A stretch of 64,000 nt of DNA, from contig CAZNXJ010000007.1 of the NCBI GenBank assembly GCA_964577115.1, positions 1-64,000 of the forward strand, in the 5' to 3' direction. The translations under genes were made by a program, and so were the position numbers. Positions 1 through 6,647 of the stretch are shown here, one piece after another. Origin of the DNA: CAZNXJ01 sp964577115. Lineage in GTDB: Bacteria > Planctomycetota > Planctomycetia > Pirellulales > Pirellulaceae. The notes beneath the pieces were generated by a model. It made no database searches. It was not told the DNA's origin and saw only the letters and a list, made by a program, of their open reading frames with translations. The first letter of the stretch is position 1; each line of letters starts with the position of its first letter.

Positions 1-924
1 AGTTCCCACCCGCGGATCGGCAACGACGCAGAAGGTCCAGTCGGCAATCTGCTGTGCCGCCTGATCGATGACGGCCCGCGAGCGATCGCTCACATTGCCG
101 TCCCGTATTTCGCTATAGGACGTTTCCGACACGGCTGCGAGGAAACGCAGCGAAAGCTCGTCGCGGCTCATTTCAAGCGATACGAACAGGACTCCGGCCG
201 CCGATTCGAGCGCATGCTGCGCGAGGTTCAAGGCCAAGGCCGTTTTGCCCATGCTCGGGCGTCCCGCGAGAATCACGAGGCTGCCGGGCTGAAGGCCTCC
301 GGCACCGAGCATACGGTTTACGTCGGTGTAGCCCGTGGTAATCCCTCGCCGCTCGGTAGCGGATCGATCGAGCGTTTCCAGCGCGATGCGCGCGAGGTCG
401 GCACCGGTGGCTGGCGGACTACCGATGGCATTGTCGTTCAGCGCACTAACGTCTCGGTCGAACTGGTCGAGAATGGCCGCGATGGGCTGCGTTGGATCTA
501 GCGCGTTCTGAACCGCGGATGCCGCCGCGCTGAGAACGCTTCTTCGCAGTGCTTGTCCGTGAACCAGCTCCGCGTGGTAACGCCAATCGGATCCCGAGAC
601 GACACTGTCGATGCACTGGCCGATATGTTCACGTCCTCCCGCGACCTCCCAGAGCCCCATGCCAAGCAACTGAGAGCGCACGCGATCGAAGCTTGCCTCT
701 TTGCCGGCATCCGCGATTGCTTCGAGGGCTCGGTAAATCGCTGCCGTTGCTGGATCGAAGCAATCGTCGGGCGTCGCAATCTGCAGCGCCTCAAAGGTGT
801 GCGTGCCGCGATGGGCGATGAGCGCGCCGACTAAAGCCTGCTCGGCGTGGACGTCACGCGGCTGATCAATGTCAGCGAAGTGGACGTGTTTCGCAGCGGA
901 TTCGGTTTTGCGACTATTCGCCAT
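1..924 (-). CDS. dnaB: DnaB-like replicative helicase, 3' end beyond window
   Basis: The first 308 residues are present and run off the left edge. DnaB is the hexameric helicase that unwinds DNA ahead of the fork. The N-terminal DnaB domain is recognisable (AEQALVGALI, about residues 28-36). A linker follows, then the RecA-like motor begins at about residue 195, with Walker A GRPSMGKTA at 221-229 and the following SLEMS segment with Glu251. The ATG at 924 overlaps the stop of the upstream DnaC-like gene by 11 bp, which implies translational coupling. An element-borne helicase next to its own loader suggests autonomous replication after excision. DnaB identity is firm; the C-terminal half cannot be judged. 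Confidence 0.9.
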   Translation of the reverse strand, partial: MANSRKTESAAKHVHFADIDQPRDVHAEQALVGALIAHRGTHTFEALQIATPDDCFDPATAAIYRALEAIADAGKEASFDRVRSQLLGMGLWEVAGGREHIGQCIDSVVSGSDWRYHAELVHGQALRRSVLSAAASAVQNALDPTQPIAAILDQFDRDVSALNDNAIGSPPATGADLARIALETLDRSATERRGITTGYTDVNRMLGAGGLQPGSLVILAGRPSMGKTALALNLAQHALESAAGVLFVSLEMSRDELSLRFLAAVSETSYSEIRDGNVSDRSRAVIDQAAQQIADWTFCVVADPRVGT

Positions 925-1753
925 GGCGTCGATCTCCAGGTAGGCGGCGATAGCTCGGCCATTCACAGAAGATGCTCGCGCAGTCGTCGAGCAGCCGATC
1001 GGTGATCTGCGGGCCAAGCATGCTTTCGAGATGTTCCCGCTTCGATGAGTTCACCGTGATCCAAACGGAGCGGCGGCCGTTGTACGCGTCGTCCACGAGC
1101 TGATAGAGTCGCTGCCGCGAGTACCACAGCAGCTCGTCGCCCGGGCAACAAGGATCGCTGATGGCGAGAACGGATGGCGTCTTGGCTCGGTCGCTCCATC
1201 CAGTCGGCCGGCGCCCGAGTTCCTCTTTCGCGTTCGCCACGATGTCGACACCGCGCGTCCATTCGAGCTGTATCTTGCCGTCGAACGCGACAAGGGCATG
1301 GTGGAGCAGCCCTGCGAGGAGATGATCCTTTCCGGTACCGACGGTGCCAAACAGGACGATGTTGCGCCCCGCCGCGACGTTCTCAATGATCGCGTCCGCG
1401 AATTCCTTGACGCGTTCGAAGGCGGCCCTCTGGGCCCCGTGGTCGATGATGTAGTTCCCGAGGCGGCAGCTTCGATAACGCTCGCGATTCTGCGTGAGCC
1501 GGTACCACCGCTCTTCGAGCCGTTGGCGGAGGGCTTCGCGTTCGGTTTCGTGATCCTCTGCCGACTTCTCCCGATCCCGCAGCTCGGCCGACAGTCGGTG
1601 CCGGAGCTCGATCGGGTCCATTTCGCGCATCCAGTTCGCGAGCTCGCTGTTGCCGGCGCGCTCGTATTCGGCAATCTTCTCCACCCGGTAGGCCTCGGCC
1701 TGCTCCGAGGTGGCGCAAAAGCTCAACGAGCTGGCTTCAATCGAGGGAGCCAT
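914..1753 (-). CDS. DnaC/IstB-like AAA+ helicase loader
   Basis: A 279-residue AAA+ ATPase. Walker A is GTVGTGKD (residues 136-143), a Walker B-like strand SVLAISD ends in Asp200, sensor 1 is WITVNSS (231-237), and an arginine finger is likely in TDRLLD (Arg253). The N-terminal 100 residues are charged and helical, as in loader proteins that bind a helicase. Its place between an initiator-like gene and a DnaB-like gene supports a loader rather than a transposition IstB role; no transposase is nearby. I chose the ATG at 1753 because GGAAAGGGAT precedes it at good spacing; an in-frame ATG at 1777 would add eight residues. It overlaps the upstream gene by 17 bp. Confidence 0.82.
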   Translation of the reverse strand: MAPSIEASSLSFCATSEQAEAYRVEKIAEYERAGNSELANWMREMDPIELRHRLSAELRDREKSAEDHETEREALRQRLEERWYRLTQNRERYRSCRLGNYIIDHGAQRAAFERVKEFADAIIENVAAGRNIVLFGTVGTGKDHLLAGLLHHALVAFDGKIQLEWTRGVDIVANAKEELGRRPTGWSDRAKTPSVLAISDPCCPGDELLWYSRQRLYQLVDDAYNGRRSVWITVNSSKREHLESMLGPQITDRLLDDCASIFCEWPSYRRLPGDRRHGE

Positions 1754-2717
1754 GTTTCGGATCCCTTTCCGCCGCATGAGGGTCGAAGATCGCGCCCGCG
1801 AACCTGTCGAGGGTCGCGCGGCCGTTAACCTGGGGGCGAGTCCTGCCGTTGTTCTGCATCTGCAGGCGCAGCGTGTTGAAGGCCTTGCGCAGCTTCAATG
1901 GGCTGAGAATGTTCGACTGCCAAAACGGATCCCGGCTGGCGAACGTGAACACGGCGCGGATTTGCTCATCCGATCGACCATCGCGCTCGCGCATTAGCCG
2001 GATCGTGTTCGCCCATGCGCTGAGATTCGGGGCGGGTGTGTGGTCCGGATCGAACGCCAGAATGGTTTGCCACATCCATTCGGCGGTGTCGCGGTCCTCG
2101 GGATTTGGTTCGGGCCTCTTTCGCTTTGGCTTCTGCGGTTGGGAATCGTCCGGACGCGAGTCCGGACTCTCTTCTAGGGATAGGGATAGGGACAGGGTAG
2201 AAGGTTCCCCGCGACTGTCCCCGCGACTGTCCCCGCGACTGTCCCCGTTTTCTGGGTATCGTGGCGAACTGCTATCCCCGTTTGCCGGGGATAGTGTTTC
2301 GGCCATCGCAGCTTGCCACCCGTCTCGGTAGCCCTGTTTATAGATGGCCTCGGTCGTCAGACCCTCGTCCGTTGGAGCGTCATCGAGCTCGGCGTATTGG
2401 GGCGGAATCTTCGACCAGTAGAACCCGGGTGATCGCCCCTGGGGATTTGGGTTTTCGTAATGCAACCATCCTGCCTCGATCGCTGCCGATCGGGCGGCGG
2501 CGAGCGTGTCCCATTTGCTGACGCCGAGAATCGGCAATAACTGCCCGTTGTGGAACGTAACGGGCCCGGCGTAGTGCTTCGCGTCCTCGGTGTGCGCAAC
2601 GAACGTGACGAGGTTAACCGCGATGGCGCCGATTTCCTGGGCGGCACAGCTCTTGAGCATCGATCGAACGACGCGGTGCGCCCAATGGCTCGGACGTTTC
2701 GGGTAGCCGGCGCTCAT
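1737..2717 (-). CDS. Phage-type replication initiator-like protein
   Basis: A 326-residue protein with the layout of phage and plasmid initiators. Residues 1-110 look like a winged-helix DNA-binding domain (AIEAGWLHY recognition region). A low-complexity middle (about 142-207) contains GDSR repeats, an LSLSLSL run and a Lys/Arg/Pro patch. A compact C-terminal domain (about 210-287) resembles the helicase-loader-interacting part of DnaD-like or O-like proteins. The start at 2717 forms an ATGA overlap with the upstream gene and has GGGGAT in front; a longer frame from 2804 lacks this. The GDSR and LSLS codons coincide with DNA tandem repeats, so the gene may contain the element's origin. Initiator role is inferred from architecture and neighbours. 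Confidence 0.65.
   Translation of the reverse strand: MSAGYPKRPSHWAHRVVRSMLKSCAAQEIGAIAVNLVTFVAHTEDAKHYAGPVTFHNGQLLPILGVSKWDTLAAARSAAIEAGWLHYENPNPQGRSPGFYWSKIPPQYAELDDAPTDEGLTTEAIYKQGYRDGWQAAMAETLSPANGDSSSPRYPENGDSRGDSRGDSRGEPSTLSLSLSLEESPDSRPDDSQPQKPKRKRPEPNPEDRDTAEWMWQTILAFDPDHTPAPNLSAWANTIRLMRERDGRSDEQIRAVFTFASRDPFWQSNILSPLKLRKAFNTLRLQMQNNGRTRPQVNGRATLDRFAGAIFDPHAAERDPKHGSLD
2175..2246. repeat. Tandem repeats inside initiator gene (iteron-like)
   Basis: Two adjacent tandem arrays are read directly: TAGGGA three times at 2175-2192 followed by CAGGGT, and CCCCGCGACTGT three perfect times at 2207-2242 followed by CCCC. They lie in the central, low-complexity part of the initiator-like gene. 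This is the arrangement of lambda O, whose origin iterons sit within the gene. They could alternatively reflect only low-complexity coding. Confidence 0.6.
2272..2294. repeat. Perfect 9-bp inverted repeat beside the iteron-like array
   Basis: CTATCCCCG (2272-2280) and CGGGGATAG (2286-2294) are exact complements around TTTGC. The arm shares the GGGATAG core with the TAGGGA tandem array about 80 bp away. It may be an initiator-binding dyad or a cruciform at the origin. Confidence 0.5.
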
Positions 2718-2989
2718 GATCCCCACCCCGCGATACCACGCCAGTGCTGGTTGATCAGTGCGCTGACTTCCTTGGACAGCGCCGGTTCGTGTCCGTGGAA
2801 CCAATCGACGACTTCCTGAGCGACCTCAAGCATCAGGTCGAATCCGCCGGCCCGATCGATCTCGCGGCCGAGCTCCGCGAGTAAGCGGTCGCGTCGCTCG
2901 GGATCCATCTGAATCGGACCGTGGCTGCCGTAGAAAAGCTTGGCGATCCGGCGGAAGAACAGATAGCTGACGTCCTCGGTCATTGCCAT
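2714..2989 (-). CDS. Small hypothetical protein of the element
   Basis: A 91-residue protein without a recognised domain. It is mostly helical and rich in charged residues, with no signal peptide or membrane segment. It starts one base beyond the upstream gene's stop and ends in an ATGA overlap with the initiator-like gene, so it belongs to the same leftward operon and is probably translated with it. An in-frame ATG two codons later (2983) is an equally possible start. Function is unknown; position suggests an accessory to replication or its control. Confidence 0.55.
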   Translation of the reverse strand: MAMTEDVSYLFFRRIAKLFYGSHGPIQMDPERRDRLLAELGREIDRAGGFDLMLEVAQEVVDWFHGHEPALSKEVSALINQHWRGIAGWGS

Positions 2990-2990
2990 C

Positions 2991-3212
2991 TCATGCCACC
3001 TCCCGAGCCCGAAGGTAGCCGCGGCGCGCGTGCGGCATCACGAGAGCTCGAGCTCGCTGCCAGGCGTCTTCGCGGTCGATGAGGCGCGAGGAGTCGTTGA
3101 GAAACAGACCCACGGCCTGGAGCTGTTGCGAGAACGTGCCCGGCTCGCTCGGATGTGGGCGCGGCGGCCGACTGTTGTCTAAGGGCCACAACGCGGTATG
3201 ATGTGCGGACAT
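2991..3212 (-). CDS. Small hypothetical protein of the element
   Basis: A 73-residue basic protein of unknown function. GGAG lies about 10 bp before the ATG, and the stop is immediately followed by the next gene's start, which supports a real operon member. The sequence has a Pro-rich N-terminus and a helical, Arg-rich C-terminal half. I cannot name a family. Confidence 0.45.
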   Translation of the reverse strand: MSAHHTALWPLDNSRPPRPHPSEPGTFSQQLQAVGLFLNDSSRLIDREDAWQRARALVMPHARRGYLRAREVA

Positions 3213-3278
3213 CGGTAGCCGTCTCCTGATCCAAGGGGACTTCGAGCGGGCATGCTCTTCGGGGGAGCGGCCCGTTTT

Positions 3279-3533
3279 TTATTCGGCTGCGGCCATCTCT
3301 TCGGCGGCGACTTCGGGCTGCGTAGCTTTGCCGATGGCGCTGGTTGCCACCTGGAACCGTTTCCACGCTTGCTCGGTTGTGAAGCGCATTCCTCCTCGCG
3401 CGTAACATTCGAGACGGATTCCACGCACGCCGACGACTGCCCATCTCCAAGCCGTCGACTTGCTCACGTTTTCCCGCTTGGCCAGCGCGACGAGACTGAG
3501 CCGTTTCTCTTTGAGTAGGTGGTCGATCGACAT
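3279..3533 (-). CDS. DUF1580-like small HTH protein
   Basis: An 84-residue DNA-binding protein. Residues 10-40 form a MerR/excisionase-like helix-turn-helix (VSKSTAWRWAVVGVRGIRL), followed by a wing-like segment (GGMRFTTEQAWKRF). This matches the planctomycete DUF1580 type, small proteins often found in mobile elements and likely regulators or recombination directionality factors. The ATG at 3533 has GGAGTG upstream. A terminator-like hairpin lies about 30 bp upstream of the gene. A second member of the same type is at 5328-5603. Confidence 0.7.
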   Translation of the reverse strand: MSIDHLLKEKRLSLVALAKRENVSKSTAWRWAVVGVRGIRLECYARGGMRFTTEQAWKRFQVATSAIGKATQPEVAAEEMAAAE

Positions 3534-3564
3534 CAAGCTTCACTCCTGCTCGGGCCAAGAAACG

Positions 3565-3605
3565 AAAAAAGCCGCTGTCCTCGTCGCGTGACGAGAAAGC
3601 GGCTT
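3565..3605 (-). terminator. Rho-independent terminator or attenuator
   Basis: Outer arms AAGCCGCT (3569-3576) and AGCGGCTT (3598-3605) are exact complements. They enclose a second stem, CTCGTC (3580-3585) with GACGAG (3590-3595), around GCGT. Reading leftward, the stem is followed by six U residues; reading rightward it is followed by CCGUUUUU, so it could work both ways. It sits between the HTH gene ending at 3834 and the DUF1580-like gene. The remaining 3606-3833 holds no convincing gene. Confidence 0.7.
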
Positions 3606-3833
3606 CCGTTTTTCGGTCGGCCAATCTGAATTGTTGCGCCCCGAGTTTTCGGGACGGATAAAGGCTAACAGTCCGCCGAGGAATTGCAACTGCTGCACAG
3701 GGCGGAACACGTCAAATGTCGCCGTAATCCGAACGTAGAGGCCGAACATTCTCCCGGAAAAAGTCCCGGGATTTCGGCCGCTTTGCGTCTTGGACGGCAT
3801 GCGCATCCTTTCGCGGAAGAATGGTTCCAGCGC

Positions 3834-4817
3834 TTAGCCTTCGTTCGCGCCGATTGCATTGTCGCCCTGCACAGAAGCCTCAGCGCCATCTGCCTTGGCC
3901 GCGACAAGGAAGCGACGAATCAAGCTGTAGCTTGCTTCGGGACGGCCATTCGCGCGGAGCACCGCGACGATGTCCGCGTCGGGTAAGCCATCGGCGTGGA
4001 GCAACAAGACGCGCTCGCGCAGGTCGGCGGCTTCGGGATGAGAATCGAGCCGAAGGATGCGCGCGGTCTCCTGGTCTCGCGCGAACCGGCGTTGCTGCTC
4101 GCTCATAGGCGGCACGTCTTCTTCGGGAACGATGCCCGCGGCCTGGGCCACCCTGCGAACCTCGTCCATCGAGACGTGGAACATCTTCCCGATCTGCCGC
4201 AGCGGAACTTTTTGATCGAGGAGATCCTCGAGCGTCTCGGGCGGCCGTTGCCGCAGCAGTTTGCGCAGCCGCGCTGGACCGCGTGCCGCCCACCGCTCCT
4301 CGATCGCAAGTAGCCGTTCGATCTCTCGCGGGTCTGGGGCAGGGCGATGCGTACCGGGATTACGGAGCTCTTCCCGGACTTTGTCGATATCGGGCACGCG
4401 TGTCCCGCTACCCGTAGCGGTGTACCAATTGCACAACTTCGCAACCTGACCATACGAAATGCCCTGCGCGACCAACTCGGCAACGGACTCCTGTTTGGGA
4501 GGCTTTCGAGCCACTTCCGCCACAAGCTGGGCAACCGCTTCCCAGAGGGTCTTCGTGAAACCTAACGCTGGGTCCCGAAGTGCGCCGACCGCGTGTTCCC
4601 AATCCGCGTAACGGTCGGCGACATCGTCGGCGAGAAGCACAATTGCCCAGGCTTCTTGCTCGACTTCATGCGTGTCAATCGATTGCCGCAGTCTGGCAAA
4701 AGCATCACATAGTTCCCGCCATATTCCGCCGCGTTCCTCAGGTTTTTGGGCGTCCCATTCTTGCCGCAGCGACTCGATGCGGTTGATAAGGGTTACGAGT
4801 TGATCTTTCGTGAGCAT
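3834..4817 (-). CDS. Multi-HTH hypothetical protein of the element
   Basis: A 327-residue soluble protein with several segments reading as helix-turn-helix units: VAQGISYGQVAKLCNW (about 117-132), a unit around QKVPLRQIGKMFHVSMDEV (about 207-225), and a C-terminal GLPDADIVAVLRANGRPEASYSLI-type unit near residue 280, quoted here only as a region. The N-terminal 100 residues are acidic and helical. AGGAAGG precedes the ATG. I do not recognise a family; a DNA-binding regulator or partition-type protein of the element is a reasonable inference. It is followed by a 300-bp gap with a terminator. Confidence 0.6.
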   Translation of the reverse strand: MLTKDQLVTLINRIESLRQEWDAQKPEERGGIWRELCDAFARLRQSIDTHEVEQEAWAIVLLADDVADRYADWEHAVGALRDPALGFTKTLWEAVAQLVAEVARKPPKQESVAELVAQGISYGQVAKLCNWYTATGSGTRVPDIDKVREELRNPGTHRPAPDPREIERLLAIEERWAARGPARLRKLLRQRPPETLEDLLDQKVPLRQIGKMFHVSMDEVRRVAQAAGIVPEEDVPPMSEQQRRFARDQETARILRLDSHPEAADLRERVLLLHADGLPDADIVAVLRANGRPEASYSLIRRFLVAAKADGAEASVQGDNAIGANEG

Positions 4818-4894
4818 CGAATTCCTTCCTCTGAGTTTGGAAACCGTTCAGATTGCGGTCTGATCGACCGCACGTAAGAGGCACGTGCCTGCTG

Positions 4895-5092
4895 CTAGTC
4901 CGCCTCGCGCCGCTTACCGCGTCCAACTTTGGACTGTCGTTTGCGCGCTGCCGACCGCTGCCGCGCGAGACGTTGTCGCCGCTCCAGCTCGCGCCGGAGC
5001 ATTTTGCAGATGGCAGCGTCGACGCCCTTTTCGCGCTCGTTCCTCGCGAGCGCTCTTCGGAGTCGGCGTGTGTCCATGTGGACGCGTCTCAT
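4895..5092 (-). CDS. Small, very basic hypothetical protein
   Basis: A 65-residue protein dominated by Arg and Lys, predicted as one long helix. Its ATG overlaps the stop of the zinc-ribbon gene as ATGA, a sign of coupled translation. It has no recognised domain; nucleic-acid binding is plausible from the charge. The short length and biased composition keep confidence moderate. Confidence 0.45.
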   Translation of the reverse strand: MRRVHMDTRRLRRALARNEREKGVDAAICKMLRRELERRQRLARQRSAARKRQSKVGRGKRREAD

Positions 5093-5295
5093 GGGTCACA
5101 CCGCATGCAGTTGCCGGCAGCCGTCAGCGGATCGCCGCAGAGCATACAGCGCGGCGGATCGGAGGCCTTGAAGTCCCGCGCGCACGTCGGGCAGCGGAAG
5201 CCGTCAGGGATGGGTGACAAGGCTCCGTCGCACGATGGACATAGCTCGGCCACTTTGCGACCGAGCTCGGCGGCTAGTGCATCGCTGCTGCGCAT
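5089..5295 (-). CDS. Small zinc-ribbon protein
   Basis: A 68-residue protein with four CxxC-type pairs: CPSC (19-22), CPTC (35-38), CMLC (50-53) and CMRC near the C-terminus, enough for two zinc ribbons. An excellent AAAGGAGG lies before the ATG. It is coupled by ATGA overlap to the next small basic gene. Such treble-ribbon proteins are common in mobile elements, but the partner is unknown. Confidence 0.65.
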   Translation of the reverse strand: MRSSDALAAELGRKVAELCPSCDGALSPIPDGFRCPTCARDFKASDPPRCMLCGDPLTAAGNCMRCDP

Positions 5296-5327
5296 CTGGC
5301 GCCTCCTTTCGACTGAAGCGACCGAGG

Positions 5328-5603
5328 CTAGAGACCCTCGGACTCTAGAAACCGATCCGCCTCGTCTTGACTGATCGGTACGGTGGACGCCGATTGCTCT
5401 TGTGCAGGATCTGACGCGATCAGAAATCGCTGAAGCTCACGCCGAGTCGTGTATCGACTGCGGCCGATCTTGATCGTTCCGAGCCGTACGCCATTGCGTC
5501 CGGTCGTTGCCCATCGCCACATGGTGGCCGGGTTCACGTTGCCCGGCAGACTTCGAGCCGCCGCTGGCAGCGTGAGCAGGTCGCTGGCATCAAACTGTAT
5601 CAT
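5328..5603 (-). CDS. DUF1580-like small HTH protein, second copy
   Basis: A 91-residue protein with an HTH (VNPATMWRWATTGRNGVRL, about 25-43) and a wing with TTRRELQRFL, clearly related to the protein at 3279-3533. The likely start is the ATG at 5603, with GGAG 8 bp upstream. An ATG at 5801 gives a longer frame, but it would run through the repeat array at 5691-5741 and produce a repetitive Arg/Phe-rich leader, so I reject it. The C-terminal 25 residues are acidic. It is a likely repressor or excisionase-type regulator of the element. Confidence 0.68.
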   Translation of the reverse strand: MIQFDASDLLTLPAAARSLPGNVNPATMWRWATTGRNGVRLGTIKIGRSRYTTRRELQRFLIASDPAQEQSASTVPISQDEADRFLESEGL

Positions 5604-5690
5604 CGCCATCGCTCCGCAAGTGATCGTTCTTCCACTTGCAGGGATGGTATTGAGCTTGCAACAGTCGCCAACGGCCAAAGTCGCGAACCA

Positions 5691-5741
5691 GCGAAAATCG
5701 GCGAAAACCGGCGAAAATCGGCGAAAATCCAGCGAAAATCG
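5691..5741. repeat. Five phased 10-11 bp direct repeats
   Basis: Five near-identical units of GCGAAAATCG type lie at 5691, 5701, 5711, 5721 and 5732, with single-base variants (AACCG, ATCC). The 10-11 bp spacing puts every copy on the same DNA face. The array occupies the 145-bp gap between the gene ending at 5749 and the DUF1580-like gene starting at 5603. This fits cooperative binding sites, an operator or iterons. Confidence 0.7.
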
Positions 5742-5748
5742 GCGGCCT

Positions 5749-6501
5749 TCAATGGCCATTCGGCGGCGGGTACCGGCTCTCGTCCACCGAGTACCAGCCA
5801 TTTCGAAGACGTCTTACCGGGCCGTCCGGCTTGTTGGCCCACTCACGAACTGTGGATTCGCGCACGCCACAACGCTCGGCAGCTTCACTCAGTCGCAGCT
5901 CTTTCGACCAGTGTTCGCCGAGCTTGAGCGGCTTCACTGGCCGGTCGGTGAATTGCGTGTTGCCGAGTAACACGAGGACTCTCGCCATCAGGGATTCACC
6001 AGCAGCGATAGCACGCTGGACCTCAACAGGGAGGGCATAGCGAGCTTGTCCCAAGCTATCGGGCCATAGACCGGCGTCGGCGTTGCTTTCAGCGAAGTCG
6101 TCGTCAGAGCCAATGAGCTCGCGGCAGTAGCGACTTTCTTCCCAGAATGCACTGGAGTCGATGTGCAGTTGCTCCGCACGTCGCATCCACCAATACGTGG
6201 CAGCCAAATGGGCATGTGCCAGCCGTGTTCGTAACATCGCCTTCAGACGTTCCCGACACTGCCGGCTGATCTGGGAGTCGTTCGCGTCGCTCGCCAGGGC
6301 CTCGTGATCCGCCCTCTTGTCGACGGCCCATTCTTCCCAGTAATGGCGCGCTGACTCTCCCGTGTATTCATCGGTTCGATCAGCAGCGAATGCCGCGATG
6401 TCTTGATCGTATTCGGCTATGCGGATCGCAACACGCTTCGGTACCGGATCGCCGCTCGCGAGGAACAGTCTCGCAAAATCCGATGTCGGCTCGCCGTCCA
6501 T
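5749..6501 (-). CDS. Hypothetical protein with C-terminal excisionase-like HTH
   Basis: A 250-residue soluble protein. The C-terminal 50 residues form a MerR/excisionase-like winged helix (SEAAERCGVRESTVREWA, about 206-223, then a NGWYSV strand). The N-terminal 190 residues are helical and Trp-rich and match no family I know. The ribosome-binding site before the ATG is weak. It follows the integrase and may couple DNA binding to excision or regulation. No transmembrane segment is seen. Confidence 0.6.
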   Translation of the reverse strand: MDGEPTSDFARLFLASGDPVPKRVAIRIAEYDQDIAAFAADRTDEYTGESARHYWEEWAVDKRADHEALASDANDSQISRQCRERLKAMLRTRLAHAHLAATYWWMRRAEQLHIDSSAFWEESRYCRELIGSDDDFAESNADAGLWPDSLGQARYALPVEVQRAIAAGESLMARVLVLLGNTQFTDRPVKPLKLGEHWSKELRLSEAAERCGVRESTVREWANKPDGPVRRLRNGWYSVDESRYPPPNGH

Positions 6502-6647
6502 TTCGGTGTACCCGTTTGGAAGACAGGCGCCGGCCAGCAGCGCGCGATCTCGGGTACGTCGACCTCGTGCTGCCGTCCGGCTTCAGGGATGATCAGTCCC
6601 TTACCTGATGATTCGAAGTCGTACTCCAGTGTGCAGTGCCTAACCAA
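6417..6647 (-). CDS. Doubtful small ORF after integrase
   Basis: A 76-residue frame starting with TTG that overlaps the integrase stop by 8 bp and the next gene by 85 bp. It would fill the otherwise empty 138 bp between them. No domain is recognised and no good ribosome-binding site is present. It may be a real coupled gene or simply an open frame. Confidence 0.22.
   Translation of the reverse strand: MVRHCTLEYDFESSGKGLIIPEAGRQHEVDVPEIARCWPAPVFQTGTPKWTASRHRILRDCSSRAAIRYRSVLRSA

Noticed and set aside
914..1753. IstB transposition helper
   Set aside because: There is no transposase or IS end nearby, and the neighbours are an initiator and DnaB-like helicase, so a helicase loader is the better call.
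2980..3624. 214-residue minus-strand open frame
   Set aside because: It overlaps three better-supported small genes and the terminator hairpin, and its sequence is a basic low-complexity shadow.
3540..3806. 88-residue minus-strand open frame
   Set aside because: It includes the terminator-like hairpin and has no ribosome-binding site or recognisable domain.
5691..5741. CRISPR array
   Set aside because: The units are 10-11 bp with no spacers between them, so this is a phased tandem repeat, not a CRISPR.
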